Assembly (NCBI RefSeq): GCF_009184895.1
Contig: NZ_WESE01000004.1
Coordinates: 124,001 to 188,000, forward strand
From: Nostocoides sp. F2B08
GTDB taxonomy: Bacteria; Actinomycetota; Actinomycetes; Actinomycetales; Dermatophilaceae
Direction of reading: 5' to 3'
Length of the DNA stretch: 64,000 nt
Shown: positions 15,531 through 24,150 of the stretch, piece by piece
How the letters are laid out: each line of letters starts with the position of its first letter
Numbering within the stretch: the first letter of the stretch is position 1
Made by a program: the position numbers and the translations under genes
The notes under the pieces: generated by a model
Databases searched by the model: none
What the model saw: only the letters and a program-made list of their open reading frames with translations
What the model was told of the DNA's origin: nothing

Positions 15531-17864
15531 ATGGACCTGAGCCCTCTGCAGATCGTGCTCATCGCGCTGTGCTTCACCATCCCGCTCGTCGGATGGGCCC
15601 TGCTCTTCCGGCAGGTCGCACGATTCTGGACGTACTTCCGGCTCGGTCAGCCGGTCCAGCGCAGCGACGACCCGAGGGCCCGGTCGCTGACCCTGGTCCG
15701 GGAGTTCCTCGGGCACACCCGGATGTCGCGGCTGCCGATCGTCTCGATCGCGCACTGGTTCACGGCCCTGTCCTTCTTCCTGCTCTTCGCCACTCTGGTC
15801 AACGCGTTCTTCCAGCTCATCTGGGCCGACTTCCGGCTCCCGGTCATCGGGCACTTCCCGCCGTTCGAGTGGCTCGTCGAGCTGTTCGCCTGGGCCGGCT
15901 GGCTCGGCATCATCGCCCTGATCGTCATCCGGCAGCGGAACCACCCGCGGTCGGCGGCCGGTGAGCAGGGCCGACGCTCACGATTCTTCGGGTCGACCTG
16001 GTGGCAGGCGTACTACGTCGAGTTCACGATCCTCGCCGTGACGACCTGCATCATCACGCTGCGCACCCTCGAGGCCGCCCTCGTGAAGCTCACCGAGCCC
16101 GAGACGAGCATCGGCCTGCACTTCCCGCTGACCGGCTGGCTCTCCGGCATCTGGTCCGGCCTCTCCGAGGACGCCATCCGCAACTGGATCTACGTCATCG
16201 CCGCGATCAAGATCCTCGTGTCGTTCGCGTGGATGATCACGATCGCGCTCCAGCCGACCATGGGGGTCGCCTGGCACCGCTTCCTCGCCTTCCCGAACAT
16301 CTGGTTCAAGCGCTTCGCCGACGGCCGCACCGCCCTCGGGGCACTGCAGCCGATCCACGTGCAGGGCAAGGAGCTTGACTTCGAGGAGATCGAGGAGCTC
16401 GACGAGGACGCCGCCCTCGGCGTGGGCAAGGTCGAGGACTTCACGTGGAAGGGTCTGCTCGACTTCTCCACATGCACCGAGTGCGGACGGTGCCAGAGCC
16501 AGTGCCCGGCCTGGAACACCGACAAGCCGCTCTCCCCCAAGCTGCTCATCATGACCCTACGCGACCACGCGAACGCCAAGGCGCCCTACCTCCTGGCCAC
16601 CGAGGACGAGCGCGGCGCTCTCGACGAGGCGGTGACGAAGGTCGCGCAGACCTCCTTGATCGGCGCCACCGGGTACGACCCCGCCCGGCCGCTCACCGCA
16701 TACAACCCCTTCGGGAGCACTGCGGACGGGGCAGACGCCGGTGCGGTCATTGACGAGGACGTCCTGTGGTCCTGCACGACCTGCGGGGCCTGCGTCGAGC
16801 AGTGCCCGGTCGACATCGAGCACGTCGACCACATCGTCGACATGCGCCGCTACCAGAACCTCATCGAGAGCGCCTTCCCGAGTGAGCTCGGCGGGCTGTT
16901 CAAGAACCTGGAGAACAAGGGCAACCCGTGGGGTATGGGCGCGCGGGCCCGGCTCGACTGGGCCAAGGACCTGCCGTTCCCGGTCAAGATCCTCGGTCAG
17001 GACGTGGAGTCGGCGGACGATGTCGACTACCTCTTCTGGGTCGGCTGCGCCGGCGCCTACGAAGACCGCGCCAAGAAGACGACGCGCGCCGTGGCCGAGC
17101 TGCTCGACGCGGCCGGGGTGAGCTTCGCGATCCTCGGTGACGGCGAGACGTGCACCGGCGACTCCGCACGTCGCGCGGGCAACGAGTTCCTCTATCAGAT
17201 GCTGGCCCAGCAGAACGTCGAGGTGCTCAACGAGGTCGGCGCCACGAAGATCGTCGTCACCTGTGCGCACTGCTTCAACACGATCAAGAACGAGTACCCG
17301 CAGCTGGGCGGGACGTACGAGGTCGTCCACCACACCCAGCTGCTCAACCGGCTCGTGCGCGAGAAGCGGCTCGTTCCCGTCGCCCGTCCGAGCGAGGCGC
17401 CCGGCATGTCGAGTGCGAAGAACCCGGCCTCGACAGCGCCGACCGTGACCTATCACGACCCGTGCTACCTCGGCCGGCACAACCACGTGTATGCGCCACC
17501 CAGGGAGCTCATCGGCTCCCTACCCGGCGTGGAGCTCACGGAGATGCCACGCAGCGGCGAGACCTCCTTCTGCTGCGGCGCCGGCGGCGCCCGGATGTGG
17601 ATGGAGGAGAAGCTCGGGACGCGGGTCAACATGAACCGGACCGAGGAGGCCCTGGCGACCGGCGCCCAGCGGATCGCCATCGGCTGCCCGTTCTGCCGGG
17701 TCATGATCTCCGACGGCCTCACCGCCAAGCAGGCCGAGGGTGTCGGCGAGGAGGTCGAGGTCGTCGACGTCGCCCAGATGCTGCTCGCCGCGGTCAAGCG
17801 CGGCCAGGAGCCCGAGCCCGTCGAGGAGACTGCACCGGAACCCGCTCCCGCCCCGGCCGGCTGA
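15531..17864 (+). CDS. membrane heterodisulfide-reductase-like Fe-S oxidoreductase (Rv0338c-like)
   Basis: A 777-residue protein. The N-terminal ~250 residues contain about five membrane segments of a cytochrome-b/NarI-like domain with conserved histidines (IAHWF, GVAWHR). A dicluster ferredoxin domain has CTECGRCQSQCP near 315-326 and CTTCGACVEQCP near 414-425. Two cysteine-rich CCG domains follow: CAHCFN near 580, and DPCYLGRHN, CCGAGGARM and GCPFC in the last 150 residues. It resembles mycobacterial Rv0338c, an essential iron-sulfur reductase of unknown partner. It likely moves electrons between the quinone pool and a thiol or disulfide partner, which is inference. The ATG at 15531 appears leaderless. 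Confidence 0.9.
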   Translation: MDLSPLQIVLIALCFTIPLVGWALLFRQVARFWTYFRLGQPVQRSDDPRARSLTLVREFLGHTRMSRLPIVSIAHWFTALSFFLLFATLVNAFFQLIWADFRLPVIGHFPPFEWLVELFAWAGWLGIIALIVIRQRNHPRSAAGEQGRRSRFFGSTWWQAYYVEFTILAVTTCIITLRTLEAALVKLTEPETSIGLHFPLTGWLSGIWSGLSEDAIRNWIYVIAAIKILVSFAWMITIALQPTMGVAWHRFLAFPNIWFKRFADGRTALGALQPIHVQGKELDFEEIEELDEDAALGVGKVEDFTWKGLLDFSTCTECGRCQSQCPAWNTDKPLSPKLLIMTLRDHANAKAPYLLATEDERGALDEAVTKVAQTSLIGATGYDPARPLTAYNPFGSTADGADAGAVIDEDVLWSCTTCGACVEQCPVDIEHVDHIVDMRRYQNLIESAFPSELGGLFKNLENKGNPWGMGARARLDWAKDLPFPVKILGQDVESADDVDYLFWVGCAGAYEDRAKKTTRAVAELLDAAGVSFAILGDGETCTGDSARRAGNEFLYQMLAQQNVEVLNEVGATKIVVTCAHCFNTIKNEYPQLGGTYEVVHHTQLLNRLVREKRLVPVARPSEAPGMSSAKNPASTAPTVTYHDPCYLGRHNHVYAPPRELIGSLPGVELTEMPRSGETSFCCGAGGARMWMEEKLGTRVNMNRTEEALATGAQRIAIGCPFCRVMISDGLTAKQAEGVGEEVEVVDVAQMLLAAVKRGQEPEPVEETAPEPAPAPAG

Positions 17865-17909
17865 GCCGAGGGGTTCGTCCCTCACGCTCGGTGGGTGTGA
17901 CTCGGGCGC

Positions 17910-19400
17910 TCAGCGGAGCATGCCGGTGCCCTGGCCGATGGCGGACTGCATCGTCCGCACGACGAGGAACGCCTCACGCAGGTGCTCGCGTTCGAAGTCG
18001 GACAGGTCCTTGGGGTTGAGGAAGTTGGTTGCGGACTCGCCGGCCTCGATGCGGCGGGCCTGGTGCTCGAGCCGGATCGTCGCGATGACGTCGTAGGCCT
18101 CGACGAGATCGCGCCCGCCGGACTGCGAGATGACGCCCGACTCGCCCGCGGCGAGGAGTCGGTCGCGGGTGTTGACCGGGGTGAGCCGACCACGGAGCGC
18201 ATACAGACGACCCAGGTCGACGATCGGGATGACACCGTTCAGTTTGAGGTCCACTGTGTTGCGGTGGTCACCGCTGCGCGGGGTGGCGATCCCCCGCAGG
18301 AATGTCAGCGGGGGGGCGTGCAGCATGGAGTTCGAGATCATGTGCGCGACGAAGATCTGGTTCGCGCTGGCCCGCCGGAGCGTGTCGTGCTGGAGTCCGG
18401 TGAACAGCGAGGTGTCGCCCGCGATGGGACGCAGGTCGAACATGACGGAGGCGAGCATCTGCGCCTTGGGGTCCGGATGCTCGATCCAGCGGTCGAAGTA
18501 CTCCCGCCAGACCCGCAGCGGCTGGCGCCACTGGGCGTTGGTCGCCATCATCTCCCCGGAGCAGTACTCGTATCCGCACGCCGCCAGTCCGTCCGAGACG
18601 ATCGTCGCGAGGCGGGCGAAGTAGACGTCGTGCTCCGGCCGCGCGGTGTCGTCGAGGATCAGGCCGTTGTCCTGGTCGGTGACGCCGGTCTGTTCGCGCC
18701 GGCCCTGCGACCCGCACGCCGCCCAGACGTACGGGGCGGGCGGCGGGCCCAGCTCGGCCTCGGCGAGCGCCAGGAGCCGTCGGGTGACGGCGTCCGCGAC
18801 GTCGGTGACCCGCCGCGTGACCTCTGCGTGGGGGTAGCGGCTCCCGACGAGCCGGACGAGCAGATCGGGCAGCGCCCGGGTGACGTCGACCATCTCGGCG
18901 ACGGACTCGGTCGCTCCGATGTCGTAGGTGAGCAGGTCCGTGGAAAGCGCCTGGACCCGCGTCAGGTCGGTCGAGGTGACCAGCCCGACCAGTCGTCCGT
19001 CGTCGGCGATCGGCACGTGGCTGATCCCCCGGTCGAGCATGAGCCGGAGCAGGTCGGCGACGAGAGCCGTGCTCGGGAGAGTGACCGGGTCGGCCGTCAT
19101 GACCTCGGCGACCGGGGCGTCGGATGAGCGCCCCTCGGCGAGAACCCGGTTGGTCAGGTCGCGGACCGTGAGGATGCCCACGACCGCCCCCGCGACGACG
19201 ACGGGAAGGCACGAGATGCGTTCGGCCCGCATGAGGCGGGCCGCCTCGGCGATGGGGGTCTGTGGGGAAACCGTCACCGGGTCTCGTGTGACGAGGTCCG
19301 TGGCTGGCGTGCTCACGAGGTCCGTGGCGTGCATCGCCCGCTCGGGGCGGTCGAAGGTCCGCGCGTCAGCGCGCTCCTGCGTCTCGGAGGGCTCCGCCAT
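17910..19400 (-). CDS. CBS-domain / DUF294 nucleotidyltransferase-like protein
   Basis: A 496-residue cytoplasmic protein. Residues ~20-140 hold two CBS domains that probably bind adenine nucleotides. From ~185 comes a DUF294 nucleotidyltransferase-like domain with CGSQGRREQTGVTDQDNGLI near 245, which keeps the G-S, Arg and D-x-D/N pattern of GlnD/GlnE-type transferases. A helical C-terminal DUF294 partner domain completes it. The target it modifies is unknown. The ATG at 19400 was chosen because TAGCGT lies 7 bases upstream (leaderless); a GTG at 19409 is possible. It is divergent from a small hypothetical gene. Confidence 0.85.
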   Translation of the reverse strand: MAEPSETQERADARTFDRPERAMHATDLVSTPATDLVTRDPVTVSPQTPIAEAARLMRAERISCLPVVVAGAVVGILTVRDLTNRVLAEGRSSDAPVAEVMTADPVTLPSTALVADLLRLMLDRGISHVPIADDGRLVGLVTSTDLTRVQALSTDLLTYDIGATESVAEMVDVTRALPDLLVRLVGSRYPHAEVTRRVTDVADAVTRRLLALAEAELGPPPAPYVWAACGSQGRREQTGVTDQDNGLILDDTARPEHDVYFARLATIVSDGLAACGYEYCSGEMMATNAQWRQPLRVWREYFDRWIEHPDPKAQMLASVMFDLRPIAGDTSLFTGLQHDTLRRASANQIFVAHMISNSMLHAPPLTFLRGIATPRSGDHRNTVDLKLNGVIPIVDLGRLYALRGRLTPVNTRDRLLAAGESGVISQSGGRDLVEAYDVIATIRLEHQARRIEAGESATNFLNPKDLSDFEREHLREAFLVVRTMQSAIGQGTGMLR

Positions 19401-19470
19401 GTCGCTCACGCTAGCCGCATCTGCGCTCCCTCGGGTGCGGCGCCGTGGTGCGGTGCGCCACGATGGGGTG

Positions 19471-19827
19471 ATGGCGTCGTACACGGTCAACGAGGACGCG
19501 GTCCGCTTCGTCGAGGGGCTCATCGCCACGCATCGCTATGTCCTCGACAGTGAGTGGGGTGAGGTGCAGCCCGACGCGGCGGCGGAGAACGGCTACCTCG
19601 ACCGCCACCCGTGGGAGGAGTACGGACGGTGGTACCTCGGCCTGACGGACGGGGCGAGCGAGGAGACCAAGTCGCGGTACGCGTTCTGCGTCGGCGACTT
19701 CGCGCGGGTGCATCGTGCGGCACTCATCGCATGCGTCTTCCGGGCCGCCCAGTGGCGGCACAAGCGGATCGAGCTGGCCGCCCACGACCTGCTCCAGCAG
19801 CTGGACGAGGCGGCCGGGATCGGCTGA
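19471..19827 (+). CDS. conserved hypothetical protein
   Basis: A 118-residue protein, not recognised by function. It is mostly helical, acidic and soluble, with aromatic clusters (WGEVQPDAAAENGYLDRHPW and EEYGRWYLG) and a Cys-containing helix region (ALIACVFRAAQW). No membrane segment, signal peptide or metal site is seen. It is divergent from the CBS/DUF294 gene with a shared ~70 bp promoter region and convergent with the osmoprotectant operon. Similar short proteins sit in many actinobacterial genomes. Start ATG at 19471; the longer in-frame opening upstream overlaps the neighbour and is not needed. Confidence 0.7.
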   Translation: MASYTVNEDAVRFVEGLIATHRYVLDSEWGEVQPDAAAENGYLDRHPWEEYGRWYLGLTDGASEETKSRYAFCVGDFARVHRAALIACVFRAAQWRHKRIELAAHDLLQQLDEAAGIG

Positions 19828-19847
19828 GCCGCGCGCCCCCTGTCGCG

Positions 19848-19897
19848 AGTGCACGACCCGCCGTATGCGCGGCGTGCGCTAGGGCGGGTCGTGCACT
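19848..19897. repeat. perfect 15-bp inverted repeat between convergent genes
   Basis: AGTGCACGACCCGCC (19848-19862) and its exact reverse complement (19883-19897) surround a 20-base loop that contains one GTATGCG heptamer. The element lies between two stop codons and could end transcription in both directions, but it lacks T tracts. The arm resembles that at 10169. Confidence 0.85.
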
Positions 19898-19943
19898 ACC
19901 GAGTGGGTCAGGGTCGAGCGCCGGCAGGCGTCGATCGCTGGAG

Positions 19944-20888
19944 TCAGAGCCCGGCCTGCTCGAGGAACTCGGCTGCGACGTCCTCGGGGTTGCGCTGCTC
20001 GACGTCGGTCTGCCGGAGCATCTCGGTGACCTGCTCGGTCGTGAGCTCGGCAGAGACGGCGTTGAGGGTGTCCCGCACGGTGTCGGCGACATCGGCCCGC
20101 ACGAGCGGGACCATGTTCTGGCTGCCGAACAGCTTCTCGGTGTCCTCGAGCACGACGAAGTCGTTGACGACGATCGCGGGGTCGGTGCTGAAGATGTTGG
20201 CCGCGTCGATCTGACCGTTCTGCAACGCCTGGACGAGCGCCTGACCGGTCAGCGGACGGAAGCTCGCGAACTCCACGCCGTAGGTCTCTTGGAGGCCGGA
20301 GAGACCCTGCGGGCGGGTCTCGAACTCCGGCGGCGCGCCGAAGCTGAGCTCCCCCGCCACGTCCGCGAGGTCGGGGATCGCCGCGAGGTCGTACTCCTCG
20401 GCGGTCTCCTGGGTGACGACGACCGAGTCGTTGTTCTCCGCCTCGGCGCGGTCGAGGACGACGAAGTCCTCCGGCAGCAGACCCTGGATCACGTCGTAGA
20501 CCGCCTGGGGGTCGGTCTCGGAGAACTCCGGGTCGTAGAAGAACCCGAGCGCCCCGGTGTACTCGGGGATGACGTCGATCGAGCCGTCCTCGAGGGCATT
20601 CAGGTAGATCTCGCGGGATCCGATCCCGGTGTTCGTCGACGCGTTGACCCCGGCGTTGTTCAGCGCCCCGGCGTAGATGTTCGCGAGGAGGACGCTCTCG
20701 GAGAAGTTCGCCGAGCCGACGACGATCTCCTCACCACCACCACCGCCGTCGGTGGCCGCGTCGGTCGCCGTCGAGTCGTCCGTCGTCTCGCTCGAGAGCG
20801 GGTCGCTCGAGCCGCCGCAGGCGGTCAGGGTGAGCAGGGCGGCGGTCGCGAGAGCGAGCACGCCGGCCGATCGTGAGGTGCGGTGCAT
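19944..20888 (-). CDS. glycine betaine/choline-type ABC transporter substrate-binding lipoprotein
   Basis: A 314-residue lipoprotein. The signal peptide ends in the lipobox LTAC (about 21-24), after which the mature chain begins CGGSSD. The body matches the OpuAC/ProX-type binding fold: VVGSANFSESVLLANIYAGAL near 55, VIPEYTGALGFFY near 110, and FRPLTGQALVQALQNGQIDAANIFSTDPA near 210-240. It captures a quaternary ammonium osmoprotectant outside the membrane. AAGGAG lies 6 bases before the ATG. It is the last gene of a four-gene minus-strand operon, separated from the second permease by ~130 bp. Confidence 0.9.
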   Translation of the reverse strand: MHRTSRSAGVLALATAALLTLTACGGSSDPLSSETTDDSTATDAATDGGGGGEEIVVGSANFSESVLLANIYAGALNNAGVNASTNTGIGSREIYLNALEDGSIDVIPEYTGALGFFYDPEFSETDPQAVYDVIQGLLPEDFVVLDRAEAENNDSVVVTQETAEEYDLAAIPDLADVAGELSFGAPPEFETRPQGLSGLQETYGVEFASFRPLTGQALVQALQNGQIDAANIFSTDPAIVVNDFVVLEDTEKLFGSQNMVPLVRADVADTVRDTLNAVSAELTTEQVTEMLRQTDVEQRNPEDVAAEFLEQAGL

Positions 20889-21017
20889 GGGATCTCCTTG
20901 ATGCGGGACCGGTTGGATGGTGGAGCCTGGAGCAGGGTACGGGTCGGGTCGGGCACGATGGGTTGAGGCTCGGTCGATTCTGTCGTGGACGGGTGCGTCG
21001 CGGAAGGCTCGGGGCGG

Positions 21018-21731
21018 TCAGGTGGTGGAGGCGACAACAGCGGTGTCGCCTACATCCTTCCCGGTGAGCCCGGGAGAAACGGCGTACCGCTCGACGAGTG
21101 CCAGGACGCCGTCGACGGTCAGGGCGAGGGCGGCGACGAGGAGTGCGCCGCCGGCGGTCCGGACGTAGTCGCCCGAGGCGAGCCCGTCGATGAGGAAGCG
21201 GCCCAGGCCGCCCAGTCCGACATACGCTGCGATCGTCGCGGTCGCGATGACCTGCAGCGTCGCCGCGCGGATGCCCGAGAGCAGGAGCGGGAGAGCGCAC
21301 GGGACCTCGACCCTGGTCAGGACCTGGAGGGGCCGCATGCCCACTCCCCGGGCCGCGTCGCGGGCGGCGGGATCGACGGAGGCGACCCCCGCATACGCCC
21401 CGGAGAGGACCGGGGGGATGGCGAGCAGGACGAGAACCGCGATGCTCGGGATGACGAAGGCCAGCTCGCTGCTGATCATCGGGCCGACGACGAGCGTCAT
21501 GGCGAAGAGCAGGCCCAGCGTCGGCACGGCGCGAGCCGAGTTCGCAAGGGTCACGGCCCAGTTCGCGCGACCCGCGTGTCCGATGTAGAGCCCGAGGGGG
21601 ATTGCGATGACGCAGGCGAGGACGACGACGATGGCGCTGTACAGGAGGTGCTCCCACAGGCGTGTGGCGATCCCGCTCGACCCGGTCCAGGACTCGGGCG
21701 ACAGGAGCCACTCGATGATGCTCTGGATCAC
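21018..21731 (-). CDS. osmoprotectant ABC transporter permease (second)
   Basis: A 237-residue permease with about five or six membrane segments and the coupling EAA-like loop GVASVDPAARDAARGVGMRP. It belongs to the OpuCB/OpuCD (ProW) family. It lies 12 bp after the other permease gene and pairs with it to form the pore. A charged C-terminal tail is short. Start is ATG at 21731. Confidence 0.9.
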   Translation of the reverse strand: MIQSIIEWLLSPESWTGSSGIATRLWEHLLYSAIVVVLACVIAIPLGLYIGHAGRANWAVTLANSARAVPTLGLLFAMTLVVGPMISSELAFVIPSIAVLVLLAIPPVLSGAYAGVASVDPAARDAARGVGMRPLQVLTRVEVPCALPLLLSGIRAATLQVIATATIAAYVGLGGLGRFLIDGLASGDYVRTAGGALLVAALALTVDGVLALVERYAVSPGLTGKDVGDTAVVASTT

Positions 21732-21743
21732 GGGCTCACCACC

Positions 21744-22385
21744 TCACGCCCTCGCCGTCCGGGTCCACGGCGTCAGTGCCCTGCCCACAGCGGTGATGAC
21801 GACGTCGAAGACGAGGGCGAGGGCGAGGCAGGCGGCGATGCCGAGCAGGAGCTCGCCGGGGATGTTGCGGTTGAAGCCGTCGACGAGCAGGTCACCGAGC
21901 TGGCTGACACCGATGAGCGAGGCGACCGAGACGATGCTGACGTTGCTCACGGCGGCGACCCGAAGGCCCGCGATGATGACCGGGATCGCCAGTGGCAGCT
22001 CGACGACGAGGAAGCGCCGGAGCCCGCCGTAGCCCATCGCGGTCGCGGCCTGCTGGACATGGTCCGGCACCGACCCGAGACCGTCCGCGACCGTGCGCAC
22101 GAGCAAAGCCACGGTGTAGACCGTCATCGCGGCGACGACGTTGACGGGGTCGAGGATCTGCGTACCGAGGATGAGCGGCATGAGGATGAACAGCGCCAGC
22201 GAGGGGATCGTGTAGAGCAGGCCGCTCGTGGAGACGATGACGGGGTAGGCACGGCGCCAGCGCCGGGCCGCCCAGCCGAGGGGGATCGCGAGGATCAGCC
22301 CGATCACGAGCGGGACGCCGGCGAGGACGGCATGCGACCATCCGAGCGGGAAGATGACCGTCCAGTTGTCCTGGATCCACGTCAT
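21744..22385 (-). CDS. osmoprotectant ABC transporter permease (first)
   Basis: A 213-residue permease with segments WSHAVLAGVPLVIGLILAIP and TSGLLYTIPSLALFILMPLI and a loop VPDHVQQAATAMGYGG that contacts the ATPase. It belongs to the OpuCB/OpuCD family. The ATG at 22385 overlaps the TGA of the ATPase gene (ATGA), so coupling is translational. Longer in-frame upstream openings run into the ATPase gene and are rejected. Confidence 0.9.
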   Translation of the reverse strand: MTWIQDNWTVIFPLGWSHAVLAGVPLVIGLILAIPLGWAARRWRRAYPVIVSTSGLLYTIPSLALFILMPLILGTQILDPVNVVAAMTVYTVALLVRTVADGLGSVPDHVQQAATAMGYGGLRRFLVVELPLAIPVIIAGLRVAAVSNVSIVSVASLIGVSQLGDLLVDGFNRNIPGELLLGIAACLALALVFDVVITAVGRALTPWTRTARA

Positions 22386-23524
22386 GACGGCGTGTGCTCC
22401 GCGGCGGGATCCGGCGCGGGCGAACCCGCCTGGTCGTCGTCCTGCAGCTCGGGCCGGTCGGCGTCCTCGATGGCCGCGAGCACCTCGTGGGCCCGAACGG
22501 TCCCGATGAGCTCGCCGGAGTCGTCGACGATGACACCGCGCCGGCTGGGTGCGGACAGCGCCGCGTCGAGAGCGGCGCGCAGGCTGCCGCTCGCCCGGGC
22601 CACCGTGCCGCCCCGCTGCAGGTCCGCCTCGGTCACGGGCCCGCTCAGGCGGGACGGCTCGACCCAGCCCTGGGGTCGGTGCTCGTCGTCGACGACGAGG
22701 ATCCACTCGTCGGTGCGGTCGGTCGCCTCTCCCATGAGGAGCGTGCGTTCCGAGTGGAGCGGCAGCCGCGGGGAGGCCTGGAACGACAGCGCGCGGTAGC
22801 CGCGGTCCCGACCGACGAAGTCCGCGACGAAGTCGTCGGCCGGGTGGGTCAACAGGTATGCGGGATCCGCCATCTGCGCCAGGCGTCCCCCGACCCGCAG
22901 CACGGCCACCTGGTCACCCATCTTGATGGCCTCGTCGATGTCGTGGGTGACGAAGATGATCGTCTTGTCGAGCTCGTCCTGGAGGCGCAGGAACTCGTCC
23001 TGGAGCTGCTCGCGGACCACCGGGTCGACCGCGCTGAACGGCTCGTCCATGAGCATGACGGGCGGGTCCGCGGCGAGCGCTCGGGCGACGCCGACCCGCT
23101 GCTGCTGTCCTCCGGAGAGCTGTGAGGGATAGCGCCTGGCGACCGACGGGTCGAGACCGACCCGCTCGAGCAGCTCCATGCTCCGCTCCTGGATCCGCTT
23201 CTTGTCCCAGCCGAGCAGGGTCGGCACCGCGCCGATGTTCTCGACGATCGTGCGGTGGGGGAAGAGGCCGGCATGCTGGATGACGTAGCCGATGCCGCGG
23301 CGCATCTCGGCCGCTTTGAGGTCGGCGGTGTCGGTGCCGTCGAGATAGATCGCCCCCGACGTCGGCTCGATCATCCGGTTGACCATCCGGAGCGACGTGG
23401 TCTTGCCGCACCCCGACGGGCCGACCAGGACGGTGATCTTGCCGGTCGGCGCCGTGAGGTCGAGCTCGTCCACCGCGACGGTGCCGTCGGGAAACCGCTT
23501 GGTCACGCGGTCGAACCGGATCAT
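22382..23524 (-). CDS. osmoprotectant ABC transporter ATPase with C-terminal CBS region
   Basis: A 380-residue ATPase of the OpuCA/ProV type. Walker A is GPSGCGKTT near 38-46, the signature LSGGQQQRVG, Walker B VMLMDEPFSAVDP, and the switch FVTHDIDEA. After residue ~240 (FVADFVGRDRGYRAL) comes a CBS region (about 255-355). In OpuA-type systems CBS modules sense ionic strength or c-di-AMP. Only the second CBS half (SLRAALDAALS, then GVIVDDSGELIGTV) is clear; the first half is less regular. Start is taken as ATG 23524; a GTG at 23545 would add seven residues. Confidence 0.93.
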   Translation of the reverse strand: MIRFDRVTKRFPDGTVAVDELDLTAPTGKITVLVGPSGCGKTTSLRMVNRMIEPTSGAIYLDGTDTADLKAAEMRRGIGYVIQHAGLFPHRTIVENIGAVPTLLGWDKKRIQERSMELLERVGLDPSVARRYPSQLSGGQQQRVGVARALAADPPVMLMDEPFSAVDPVVREQLQDEFLRLQDELDKTIIFVTHDIDEAIKMGDQVAVLRVGGRLAQMADPAYLLTHPADDFVADFVGRDRGYRALSFQASPRLPLHSERTLLMGEATDRTDEWILVVDDEHRPQGWVEPSRLSGPVTEADLQRGGTVARASGSLRAALDAALSAPSRRGVIVDDSGELIGTVRAHEVLAAIEDADRPELQDDDQAGSPAPDPAAEHTPS

Positions 23525-23668
23525 CCGTCCATACTCACTTCCCACCGGTCGGCGCAGGCGTCAGGCGTCGGTCCGTGCCAACCTAACGCAGTGCACGACG
23601 CCCGTGCTGGAGGTCGGGCGGGTCACAGCACAGGATCGTCCGGTCGGAGCGGCGCTATCGTGACGGTC

Positions 23669-24112
23669 ATGGGCGATGTCCACGCCGAGTCCACCGTCCG
23701 GATCGAGCGTCCTGCGGATGAGGTGATCGCCGTGCTGCGGAACATCTCGGAGCAGTCGCAGTGGTGGCCCGGACAGTACCGCTCCGAGCCGCTCGAGACC
23801 GACGACCAGGGCCGGGTGATCCGGGCTCTCATCGGCAACGACGTCAAGGTCGCCCGGGACGACTTCGAAGTGGCGTACACCCACGGCCCGGGTACGACGG
23901 GCTACACGTGGGAGCTGGCCGCGCCGAGCCGTGTCCAGCGGACCCAGTCCGGCGCGTGGACCGTGCGCCCGGACGGTGACGAGGCGTGCGAGGTCACGCT
24001 GGCGATCACGATCGACTCGTCCCTGCCGCTGCCCGGCTTCCTGCTCCGCAAAGCGTTGCGGGACACCGTCGGCGGTGCGACGAACGGCCTGCGTGCCCGC
24101 TGCGAGGGGTAG
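23669..24112 (+). CDS. SRPBCC (START-like) family protein
   Basis: A 147-residue protein with the helix-grip pattern: an N-terminal strand (ESTVRIERPADEVIAVL), the NISEQSQWWPG segment, a curved sheet, and a long C-terminal helix (LPLPGFLLRKALRDTVGGAT). The family binds hydrophobic ligands in a deep pocket; the ligand here is unknown. TATCGT (23656-23661) lies 7 bases before the ATG, so the gene is probably leaderless. It is divergent from the osmoprotectant operon and convergent with the helicase. Confidence 0.82.
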   Translation: MGDVHAESTVRIERPADEVIAVLRNISEQSQWWPGQYRSEPLETDDQGRVIRALIGNDVKVARDDFEVAYTHGPGTTGYTWELAAPSRVQRTQSGAWTVRPDGDEACEVTLAITIDSSLPLPGFLLRKALRDTVGGATNGLRARCEG

Positions 24113-24150
24113 GTCACAGAGGAGCACCGGTCTGGCCCGTGACTCGAACG

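Noticed and set aside
16557-17486. Long minus-strand open frame across the Fe-S oxidoreductase
   Set aside because: It is antisense to a clearly recognised protein and its translation shows no family; it reflects GC-rich third-position bias.
20985-22799. 600-codon plus-strand open frame opposite the osmoprotectant permeases
   Set aside because: The minus-strand genes have clear permease motifs and coupled starts. The plus-strand translation is low-complexity Asp/Arg/Glu-rich, typical of a shadow.
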